The notes beneath the pieces are model-generated. The model ran no database searches and was not told the origin of the DNA. It saw only the letters and a program-made list of their open reading frames with translations. 64,000 nucleotides of DNA, from the NCBI RefSeq assembly GCF_035222375.1, contig NC_085889.1, forward strand, positions 248,001 through 312,000, given 5' to 3'. The DNA comes from Podospora pseudocomata (lineage: Eukaryota; Ascomycota; Sordariomycetes; Sordariales; Podosporaceae). The position numbers were made by a program, and so were the translations under genes. Shown here in pieces: positions 55,801 through 64,000 of this stretch (positions within the stretch are counted from its first letter, which is position 1; every line of letters begins with the position of its first letter).

Positions 55801-57382
55801 ATCAAGACTTCAACGCCAACCATCCACCACTCTGTCACCGGGTCGGCTACCCCTGAGTATAAAGGGACATGGCTGCCCATCGGAAAACATGCCCGTTCAT
55901 TTATACTTCATCCTCCTCGAGCTCGCTCCCGCAACAACCATGGCACGAGCATCGTGAGACCCTTCCCAGGATGTCAAGATCACCATGAGCACACAGCAAA
56001 AACACCCTCACCTCCTATTCTGGCTTTCGAAAAGTGTGACGCTTTGTTGGATATTGGACGGCCAGAATTTCCCTGGTTTCTGAAGCCAAGGAATATCACT
56101 TTCGATGCATAAGGCGTCTCTGTTCATGACCTTGTCAGAAACGGCTGACAGGGCTGTGAGGTGCCATTGGAAAACGCTGGCCATGATGGTGAACGGCCAG
56201 AGCGTCAGAGGCTCAGACAGAGCCTTTGGTGGAAACACACGGTGCACGGGCCACTGTTTTGGATGTCGCGCCTTATCTGTGGCTCTGATTGGTCATAGAG
56301 AGCGGGATGGACCCGCAAGACTAGGCCGTTTCAGGAGGGCCCCAAGGTTTGTCCGGCTGAAAAGCAACCAGCGTTCCTTTTCGCGGCGTGCGCTCTGTCA
56401 CAGCACAGCACCACTGGACAGTGGACATCCGACAAGCACGCGCGACCTGGGTACTGAGGTAAGACCTGCCCTTTTGTTTCCCTCATCCACCCTATCCACC
56501 CCCGGCCTGCCGATTCGTTTCCGAACCTTATAGCAGAAGCCCGACGAGTGCCTTTTCCACGCCTCGAGCTGCAGGTCTGGCAAAAGCCGGGACTTCGTGG
56601 TGGTGACTGTGGAAGTCTCGAGCTTTGGGTGACCACCCGAGAGGCGCTGACGGCGAAAAATTCTCGCGGCTCCAGCATCAACCTCCGGACTCTTAGTTTC
56701 GAGTACGTCAAACCTTGGCCGTATGGCCTCCACTTTCTCATTCCTTCCCCGTGTCCCGGTGTCCGCCTGGTGGTTGCTGCTCGGGCAGGTGGTCCTGCTT
56801 GGAGCCGGCGGTTGTTTGGCTTTCCGGAGCCCGGTTGCTGGCTCCCGACGGTGCTCCCGAATCGGCATCCATCCATCGCATTTGCGACAGCGGCAGCTCA
56901 GGCCGTCGCAAGAAGTCTGCGACTCCGGGCAGGCTCTGTCCTGGGGTTTTTTTTTTTTTCTGCTGCTGCCACCCTCTGCTGTTCCCTCTCTGTGGCCCTG
57001 TTGCTGCTCGCTTGGGTGGACCCAGCACCACTCCCCCCCGGGCTGCCGCACCACACGCAAGCAGCAGAGCCCTGCACCCAGCGCCAGCCAGAATCCGGTG
57101 TCCCTGCCCCGTTTTAACCCACTGCACACACACACTCCTCTGCCATACCCGACCACCCACCGCGACGCGACTGATACTTGCTCCATCGCGAAAAGTCTCT
57201 GCCGTGCGACTCTGCATCTTTATTCCATCGTTTCCCTTTGACTGGCACGTGCTTTTATCGAATTACGTCGTCGCTAACCGCCGGTCGCAAAGGGTTTTCA
57301 TTGAAGCTGATGGGTGCGACTCTCCCGTCCTCGTTGCCGTAACCACCTTCCCCCCGAGCCTCCATCACACATCGCGACCGCC
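52862..57382. other. 4.5 kb gene-free region upstream of SWI1
   Basis: I see no gene. It contains an imperfect GC-rich inverted repeat at about 53251-53322 with a perfect CGGCCCGGGCCG palindrome at 53281-53292, a G-rich tract at about 54358-54400, T-runs near 54980 and 56948, and many frames of 60-260 codons on both strands that overlap and lack motifs. Its right part is probably the long SWI1 promoter and 5' UTR, possibly with upstream introns. Confidence 0.5.
54358..54400 (+). repeat. G-rich tract, quadruplex-capable
   Basis: Five runs of three or more G (GGGGGAGGGGGCGAGGAGGG and following) within about 40 bases on the plus strand, meeting the simple four-run G-quadruplex pattern. Confidence 0.5.
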
Positions 57383-60300
57383 ATGAGTTGGATAAACGAC
57401 GGCGCTGTTCCCTCTCACAATGGCAACGGCTTTGCGATCGCCGACCCGGCTGCTGTTGCCGGCGTCATGATGGACCCTTCGGCCTTTATGGGAAATCCCG
57501 CCCAATTCAACCCGCAGTTCGCGAACCCCCAGCAACTCGCCATGCAGAATACCCCGATGCGCAATGCCTCGCCGTCCTTTCCGAACGCGATGTATCAGAC
57601 CAACTCAGTCATCCCATCGAAACGGGCTCGTCCCAGAGAAGATAGCATCGGACAGTCACCGCGACAGGCACCCGGCATGCTGCCAACCTCACGCGCCGAG
57701 ACACCCCAGCAGTCGCCGTTTCCGGGCTATCAACCACCAGGCATGGCGCAACAACAAGGTGGCCAGCCGTCCCCATACCCTCATCTTCAGCAAAACGGCT
57801 CGGCCAATGCTACTCCGTCTCCCATAATGAGCAACCAGATGCGGCCAGGCAGTGTGCCACAGAGGGTGTCGACCGCATCTCCCCATCCATTCTCGCCTGC
57901 CGCGCAACAATTCCCACAGACGTCGCCGGTTCCATCTGAGCACGGAGGAAACCCGCAGGCTTTTATGCAACAGAATGCCTTTCCACAAGGCTTTAATCCT
58001 CAATTCACGGCCCAATCTCCTGCGAGGCCGTCGCCGTCGCCTAATCCCATGGGAAACCCCATGATGGCTCAGCACATGACCCAGATGCAAGGTCAGCTTC
58101 CCCAGCAAATACAACAGATGCCTCAGCAAATGCAAAATCCAATGGCGGGTCAGATGCAAAACATGATGCTGCAGCAACAGATGGGCCAAGGGCGCGGCGC
58201 AATGGATCCCCAAAAACAGCAGCAACTTCTGTATCAAATGCAGATGCAGCAGCAGCGGTCACTACAACAGCAAATCAATGCTCAGAACATGATGCAAATT
58301 GCTCCAAACGCAAACTTGACACCGGCTCAAATCCAAGCCCAAGCTCACGTCCAGGCTCAAGTTCAGCACCAAGCTCAGCAGAGGAATATGATGGCCGGCA
58401 GACCAGGTGTTCCGAACGGACAAATGCCACCAGGAGGAATGAGGCCCCAACAAGGCATACCGGCACAACAGTTTTTGAGGCAGGTTCCTCCAGCCCAGTT
58501 TCTAAATCAACTCCGCGCCTTTTTTGCCTCGAGCGGTCAGGTGATGGACCAAACGGTTCCCACCATTGGGAACCAGCCTATCGATCTACAAGCTTTGTTC
58601 CACGCAGTCATGAAATTTGGAGGATACCGTGCCGTCACACAATCAAATGGTTGGGTCCAGGTATCCATGGCCCTGAATATCCACCCGCAGCAAGTACCGG
58701 CGGCACCCTCCCACTTCAAAGCAATCTACGAGCGGTGGCTGTTCAAGTATGAGGAAATGGTCAAGATGCGCATGCAGCAGGGAGGGATGCAGAAGGCTCC
58801 GCAGATGGCCCCAGGAACGCCTACTAAGATTATGCCTCCTGGCCAGATGCCGGGGCAGATGATGCAGCCCGGTCAGCCATCACCACTCCAGCAAGGTCCG
58901 ATGCCGTCGCCAGCCAAGCCTCCAGGTGGACAGCAAGCCGGCATGAACGGTTTCCCGGTTCACGGTCAACAGCCCATGATGCCTAGCCAGACCCACCAAC
59001 AGCGCCACAGCTTGTCCAGAAGCATACAGGCCACGCCCACGAATGAGGACTTTTCTATGCAGTCTCCTGCCCAAGGAAAACCTGGCAGCATGTCTGTCCC
59101 CGGCTCGGCGCAGGCAGAAAATCAGGGAATGGCTGAGGAATTGGCGGGCACCGCCAAGTTTGCCGCCCCCTTTGCCACGAATCCCGAGGAGTACATGCCG
59201 TCTTCTCGGGAACACATATCATATGGAGGAGTTGACGCTAGCCTGATCAAGGTTGGCGAGGAGCTCCAAAACGCCAGGATCGACCTGCCAGCTGCCTATG
59301 AACTCGGGAATGTCGATCTCCATGCTATCACCAAGAGTCTCCAAAGCGGCATTCATGGCGAAGTTCGGCTTGCCCTCGATGTCCTTGCAAGGATTACGGC
59401 CAGTGACTTCCACTCTTTCGCGCCGACCAACACTATCCCGATCCCTCAAATTGAACTCAAGTTCTGTCCCGAGCTAGTAGAGGCGCTAGTAGACTGCGCA
59501 GAAGAGCAGATTGAGCTACTCGCCGAAAGTTCGGAGGAGGCGTCCAACGAGATTGTTATTTTGCCCTATGAGGATATTGTCCGGGCTTGTCGCATCGATA
59601 GGCTTACCGTCAAGAGCATCCCGGTCCATGGTTCCTCGGAGTATGACCTTGAGCGCGCGGCTGACAGGCTCATATGCATCACAACTATCTTCCGCAACAT
59701 GTCCTGGCGCGATGATAACCATCCGGCTCTCGCCGATGAAGCCGTCATCAAGTTGTTGTGCGTGGTCATTAGATACATGGGAACACGCGAAATGCTGCTT
59801 CGGAGCAACGCAAACACACTGGATATCATGAAGGATCTGGTCACACTACTCAGCAACATTGCTGGTGCGATTGAAATACCAGGGCGAGAACAGGCCTTTT
59901 GCCTGTTGCAATTTCTGCTCGCCTTTGCACCCAATCCACCCCCGACGATGGTGAACGGCAAGCTGTACTTTTCAGTCTACGACCCTCGGTCGCACCCCTA
60001 TCTCCCACACGCCGTTGATTCGCTGGCCAAACTACTCGCGCGGGACGAACCGAATCGGACACACTACAAGGCCATCTTCACGAATGAGTCTATGCTCAAC
60101 ACGTCTCCGCCCTGCGAACTGCTCACCAGAGCCTTTGCGCTTGCTATCGCCCCTATTCCCGACTGCACCAAGGAACCTCGCCACCCGTTGCCCCCGCTCG
60201 TCGAGGTTCGGAAACCCATCATCATGCAAGGTCTCCTCGCTGCCGACATTATGGCCGGGCTGGCGCCGGAGTTTGACAGCGGAGTGGCGCGATCATGGCT

Positions 60301-60628
60301 GGCCTCGGGTAATGGGTTTGCGCAGAACTTGTATGCGCTCGTCCGGCAAATCAGCAGTCTGTACGAAAACCAGGTTATGAGGCCAGGGCGTGGCCCGCCA
60401 AAGCGAGATGCCGAGCTCGTCTACATCTCCTCGGTCGGCATCAACTTGATCAGGAGGTTGTGCGAGAAGGCTAGGGACCCCCACCGCCCAGCAGGTGAGA
60501 GCGGTATTCCGCCCGAGATCCTGCCGGCGAGGGAAAGTGTCTTGCAGGCTCTGCAGATGCATGCCAGGGAATGGACCGTGGAAGGGATGTTGACTGACTT
60601 GGTCGCGTATGCCCGCCTGGTCCGCTGA
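57383..60628 (+). CDS. SWI1: SWI/SNF remodelling subunit Swi1 (ARID domain)
   Basis: A single exon of 1,081 aa, starting at ATG 57383 (MSWINDGAVPSHNGNGFAIA). The same frame is open 23 codons upstream, but this ATG has the best fit. Residues 30-360 are Gln/Pro/Met/Asn-rich and disordered. The ARID/BRIGHT domain lies at about 365-465, with QFLNQLRAFFAS, IDLQALFHAVMKFGGYRAVT, GWVQVSMALNI and IYERWLFKYEE. A second disordered Q/P/M region follows. The C-terminal ~450 residues form a helical, armadillo-like Swi1 domain (LLRSNANTLDIMKDLVTLLS, EQAFCLLQFLLAFAPNP). In yeast Swi1 helps recruit SWI/SNF to promoters and its Q/N-rich part can form a prion. The length fits. Confidence 0.93.
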   Translation: MSWINDGAVPSHNGNGFAIADPAAVAGVMMDPSAFMGNPAQFNPQFANPQQLAMQNTPMRNASPSFPNAMYQTNSVIPSKRARPREDSIGQSPRQAPGMLPTSRAETPQQSPFPGYQPPGMAQQQGGQPSPYPHLQQNGSANATPSPIMSNQMRPGSVPQRVSTASPHPFSPAAQQFPQTSPVPSEHGGNPQAFMQQNAFPQGFNPQFTAQSPARPSPSPNPMGNPMMAQHMTQMQGQLPQQIQQMPQQMQNPMAGQMQNMMLQQQMGQGRGAMDPQKQQQLLYQMQMQQQRSLQQQINAQNMMQIAPNANLTPAQIQAQAHVQAQVQHQAQQRNMMAGRPGVPNGQMPPGGMRPQQGIPAQQFLRQVPPAQFLNQLRAFFASSGQVMDQTVPTIGNQPIDLQALFHAVMKFGGYRAVTQSNGWVQVSMALNIHPQQVPAAPSHFKAIYERWLFKYEEMVKMRMQQGGMQKAPQMAPGTPTKIMPPGQMPGQMMQPGQPSPLQQGPMPSPAKPPGGQQAGMNGFPVHGQQPMMPSQTHQQRHSLSRSIQATPTNEDFSMQSPAQGKPGSMSVPGSAQAENQGMAEELAGTAKFAAPFATNPEEYMPSSREHISYGGVDASLIKVGEELQNARIDLPAAYELGNVDLHAITKSLQSGIHGEVRLALDVLARITASDFHSFAPTNTIPIPQIELKFCPELVEALVDCAEEQIELLAESSEEASNEIVILPYEDIVRACRIDRLTVKSIPVHGSSEYDLERAADRLICITTIFRNMSWRDDNHPALADEAVIKLLCVVIRYMGTREMLLRSNANTLDIMKDLVTLLSNIAGAIEIPGREQAFCLLQFLLAFAPNPPPTMVNGKLYFSVYDPRSHPYLPHAVDSLAKLLARDEPNRTHYKAIFTNESMLNTSPPCELLTRAFALAIAPIPDCTKEPRHPLPPLVEVRKPIIMQGLLAADIMAGLAPEFDSGVARSWLASGNGFAQNLYALVRQISSLYENQVMRPGRGPPKRDAELVYISSVGINLIRRLCEKARDPHRPAGESGIPPEILPARESVLQALQMHAREWTVEGMLTDLVAYARLVR

Positions 60629-61224
60629 AGCATCCTCATTGGGTAGTTTTCTGTATATGTTGTTGTAACCTATCAACCCTTTTTTGAAAAGTGTGTTGTT
60701 CATGGCGGTACTCTTTTTTCGGCGTTAGTTTAGCGAGCGAGCGTGGTTTTGGGCGCTTGGGTCATGTTTGAGTGGCTCATCTGGATAGAAAGAGAGATCT
60801 TGTTTTGCGTCTATATGTGAGGGGGGTCTTGGACAACGACTTTTCGACAGGGGCAGCCAACGATTGGTATGATATGTGTTGTATGGATCTTTATTTCGGT
60901 GTGATTTGGAAAAAAAGGATAGGTGTGGTAGGACTGGTTAAGGGGCGGTTTACATAGGTAGTCACAGTATTGAAACTGTGAGGCGTATTGAACATTTTGT
61001 CGCTTTGTTTGCATGTCGTACTACTATCGTCTCGTCGATCGATGTTCGGCGGTGTGTTGCAGCAAAATTCGGTCACTGACCGATCTTGAGGTTCAATGGA
61101 CCCTAGATTGTATCATACAACTACCGTCGTCCTCCAGCATGGGGGTATATCATTTTCCATCTCCAGAACCGCATCTTGGCCTCCTGATATCATACACGGC
61201 CTCCCGTCTCCCGGCATTCACCCA
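60629..61224. other. Convergent intergenic region, SWI1 and mL49
   Basis: A 596-bp region holding the 3' UTRs of SWI1 (+) and the mL49 gene (-). No further gene. Confidence 0.6.
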
Positions 61225-61689
61225 TTACAACCCCCTCTCCTCCAGGAAAGCAACAATCTCTGACCTATGGTGCCCCTATTTCCCTCAGCATCAGCGTTCC
61301 CATACTCGTCTTTTTGTCGGATGCAAACTCACCCGAACTTCCACATGCCCCGTCAAACTGTTGACTCTGATGTCGTTTGGCGACAGATTCAGCGCCTTGG
61401 CAAGCTCCTGCTTGAAGGCTATCCTGTTCCCCTCGATCTTTTTGATGATTGTGAGCTTGAAATTGCCGCCGCGCTTGGCGTCCTGGTAGACGGAGTAGTT
61501 GTTTGTGCGGGAGCGGCCGAGGACGAAGGGGAAGTATGTCTTTTGGCTTTGTCTTGGGAGGGATTGTGGTGGGGATGGGGAGGGTTTTTGGGGTTGGCTG
61601 GGAGCTGTGGAAAGGAACTGTCTGAGGAGGGGCGTGAGGGTTGGTTGTTGCCGGAGGAGGCGGGAGGGGAGGAGGGTTGGTCGAAGCAT
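61225..61689 (-). CDS. IMG2: Mitochondrial large-subunit ribosomal protein mL49 (Img2)
   Basis: The model has two minus-strand exons, 61689-61333 and 61257-61225, giving 129 aa. The N-terminus (MLRPTLLPSRLLRQQPTLTP) is a classic Arg-rich mitochondrial presequence. Then follows the Img2/mL49 core: YFPFVLGRSRTNNYSVYQDA, KRGGNFKLTIIKKIEGN, LNLSPNDIRVNSLTGHVEVR. The second exon adds only IVAFLEERGL and the stop. The intron (GTGAGT donor, AG at 61258-61259) is chosen because it restores this family-like C-terminus. Without splicing the frame ends in VSLHPTKRRVWER. The protein is part of the mitochondrial 54S/39S-type subunit. Confidence 0.9.
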
Positions 61690-62262
61690 TGTGATGTTGT
61701 GGTGTTGTTGTTTCTGGTGAGGCACACTCGGGGTGGTGATTCGGGTGGGCAGGTTAAGCAAGGTCAAACGGACCGGATTGTGGTGGTGGTCGTCGTCGCA
61801 AGTGGCTGTCGTACTGATGCTATCTCGAAGCTCTCTTCGCGACTGCTGCATCGAAAAATGGTCGGTGCTCGGCGGAACAAATGGCCGGCGGCCGCCAGCA
61901 ACAGTTTGGAGGGGACACAGACATGACGGGGGCATGTCAAAGCAAAAGCTTGAGGCGCACAGACCACATCTCTTCCCAATGCGGGTTGCCCACTGGAGGA
62001 GCATCGCACTTTGCAATTTTTGACCCCACCAAAGAGAGCGAAAGATACCCTCACTGAAAATTGGTCGGCTTTGTCAATTCGGCTCTTCTTTTCGCTCCCC
62101 CTGCCAGTACCCGACCACGTCCTCGTAGCCCCTCGATCGACCGACCGACCGAGACCTGCGATACGCCCCCTACCGACGGAATCGATTATTTTTCACGACT
62201 TCGTCACTCTCAACTCGGAGGATCTCATCACAATAACAACGACACCACAGCCCATCACCATC
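61690..62262. other. Divergent promoter, mL49 and eIF3e
   Basis: A 573-bp gap separates the start codons of two translation-related genes on opposite strands. No TATA-like element is seen, and the frames across it are patternless. Confidence 0.6.
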
Positions 62263-63664
62263 ATGGCTTCCACCACCGCCAGCGGCGGGTCCGAGTACGA
62301 CCTGCTCAACAAGCTCGCCCCCAACCTCGACCGCCACATGATCTTTCCCCTTCTCGAGTTCAGCGCCAGCCAGCTTGTTGACGAGGATGGACAGGTCAGG
62401 GATGAAGCCAAGGCGCGCCAGATCACACAGGCCAAGTTTGCGCTCACGAAGCGCACCAACATGACCGACTACGTCGCCAACCTGTACTGCGAGCTCGAAG
62501 GCCTCGACGAAGCCCCCGCCGAGTACACCGAGAGGAAAAAGCAGGTCTTCAGCCAGCTGGAGAAATACGAGCAACAGACCGCAAAGATCACAGAGCTCCT
62601 CGAGCGCGACGACGTTGTTAATGCCCTCCGAAGCGACAAGGTGGCCAACTTGGAGTTCTTGAAGCGGGAGCACGATGTAAGACTTGGTACTGTGCATATT
62701 GGGAAGGAAAGTTGTGATGCTGACTGGAGTGGTTGGACAACAGGTCACCATCGACATGGTCAACGCCCTCTTCGACCTGGGCAACCTTCAGTATAGCTGC
62801 GGTAACTACGGTGATGCCACTGAGACCCTCTACCGCTTCCGCGTCCTTTCCACAGACAACGACAAGGTCGCCTACGCCACATGGGGTAGACTGGCTTGCG
62901 AGATCCTCACCATGAGCTGGGAGTCGGCGTTGGAGGAGGTTCAAAAGGTCCGCGAAGTTATCGACTCGAAGCTGTCGCAAAACCCCCTCGCCCAACTGCA
63001 ACACCGGACTTCCCTCATCCACTGGGCTCTCTTCCCCCTCTTTAACTACGACAAGGCCCGTGAGCCCATCCTCGACCTCTTCTTCAACGCCGGATACATC
63101 AACACCATCCAGGCCAACTGCCCTTGGATCCTGCGCTACCTTGCCGTGGCTGTTATCACCAACCGCACCAAGGCTAAGAACATGGGGGTCCAGCAGAAGC
63201 AGATGAAGGACATTGTCCGCATCGTCAAGCAGGAGGCCTACGAGTACCAAGACCCCATTACCCGCTTTGTGCACGCCCTTTGCATCGACTTCGATTTCGA
63301 GGAGGCCCAGCAACAGCTCGTCCTTGCTGAGGAGGTCCTCCGCGGCGACTTCTTCCTTCTTAACCATGCTGATGAGTTTGTCGACTCGGCCAGACATCTC
63401 ATCTTCGAGAGCTACTGCAAGATCCACGCCCGTATTTCCCTTACCGACCTCAGCGCACGGTTGGGTCTCAACGCCGAGGCTGCCGAGAAGTGGATTGTCA
63501 ACCTGATCCGCGACACCAGGTTGGACGCCAAGATTGACTACAAGGAGGGCACAGTTGTCATGAACCACCCACCGACCTCTGTCTACCAGCAGGTGATTGA
63601 GAAGACAAAGGGCGGTTTCTTCCGGACACAGGTTTTGACTTCTGCGGTTGGTGGCAGGTCATAA
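62263..63664 (+). CDS. INT6: Translation initiation factor eIF3 subunit e (Int6)
   Basis: The model has two exons, 62263-62676 and 62744-63664, giving 444 aa, with a 67-nt intron (GTAAGA, CAG) after EFLKREHD. The start codon follows a CA-rich leader. The eIF3e N-terminal domain shows [20 protein letters not shown] and [18 protein letters not shown]. The middle has [20 protein letters not shown]. The PCI domain near the C-terminus has [40 protein letters not shown] and [20 protein letters not shown]. eIF3e is a cytoplasmic scaffold subunit of eIF3, present in filamentous fungi though absent from budding yeast. The length matches the family. Confidence 0.95.
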
Positions 63665-64000
63665 GGGAGAGCAGATGGTTGAGGATGTGCTTGCTGTAGA
63701 AGGAGATGCCGGGACCATGACATTTGCTTTTGTTACCCCTTCAAAAGAGAGAGAGAATGGGGGAATTTCTCTCATCATCCATCCGGAAAGCCGGAGAGAG
63801 AAGATGGGAGCTCCACGGGTTTGGCAGGTGGGGAGGCGGCGCGGCGTCAATCTAGACATTTCTGGGTGAGGAATAGGAGGAGACAAAGCAAAAATGGTTG
63901 ATGTCTTTGCATTGCTCTCACGGTTTACCACAGTGGAATTGGAAGCGATGTAATATACCTCATTATCAGGCGTATTGACAAAAATGGCTTAATGGACTGT
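63665..64000. other. 3' flank of eIF3e
   Basis: eIF3e 3' UTR and downstream DNA to the window edge. No further gene start is recognised. Confidence 0.5.

Noticed and set aside
56398-57186. 262-codon minus-strand frame
   Set aside because: Several long frames overlap here on both strands in GC-rich DNA. None shows domains or splice-supported extension, so they are treated as chance.
62618-63568. 316-codon minus-strand frame
   Set aside because: Antisense to eIF3e, an unambiguous conserved gene.

Overview
The window is nuclear DNA of a filamentous ascomycete (Pezizomycotina), most likely a Sordariomycete close to the Sordariales. The evidence is short GT-AG introns (about 45-110 nt, often with CTNAC branch sites), a pyrimidine-rich UTR style, and the gene content: a DMATS prenyltransferase, GH72, a CVNH lectin-like protein, an UNC93-type transporter, a Fot1/Pogo transposon, and fungal forms of Vfa1, Rtt106, Cwh43, Swi1 and mL49. 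There is no sign of bacterial or organellar DNA. Gene models were built by hand from reading frames and splice signals. Functions come from recognised motifs, not from a database search.

Left flank (1-11.3 kb), mostly conserved core genes: YVH1 phosphatase (+); a gene-poor 3.5 kb convergent gap; VFA1 (-); histone chaperone RTT106 (-); and a secreted A1 aspartic protease with a long Ser/Thr/Trp-rich tail (-).

Middle (11.3-46 kb), an accessory region with long intergenic spaces. In order it holds a small cyanovirin-N homology gene (+), an unrecognised 231-aa gene (-), traces of two decayed related genes (-), a DMATS aromatic prenyltransferase (+), a GNAT acetyltransferase (-), an NtaA/SsuD-like flavin monooxygenase (-), tRNA-Thr(CGU) (-), an UNC93-like transporter (-), a Baeyer-Villiger-type FAD monooxygenase (-), and an allantoate-permease-type MFS transporter (+). 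These are followed by a secreted DUF8021-like protein (-), a divergent membrane-anchored GH72 (+), an MDR oxidoreductase (-), a second NtaA-like monooxygenase (+), a Fot1/Pogo DNA transposon, a monocarboxylate-type MFS transporter (-), and a SAM methyltransferase-like gene (+). The density of oxidases, a reductase, a prenyltransferase, a methyltransferase and transporters suggests a catabolic or specialised-metabolite island. No PKS, NRPS or cluster regulator is visible here.

The transposon has perfect 50-bp inverted repeats and a TA target duplication. It sits inside a degenerate 20-22-bp minisatellite; a second array of the same family lies at about 45.6 kb.

Right flank (46.4-64 kb), core genes again: CWH43 (-, eight exons), UTP6 (+), an EVE-domain protein (-), a 4.5 kb gene-free stretch, SWI1 with Q-rich and ARID regions (+), mitochondrial mL49/IMG2 (-), and eIF3e/INT6 (+). 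mL49 and eIF3e share a 573-bp divergent promoter.
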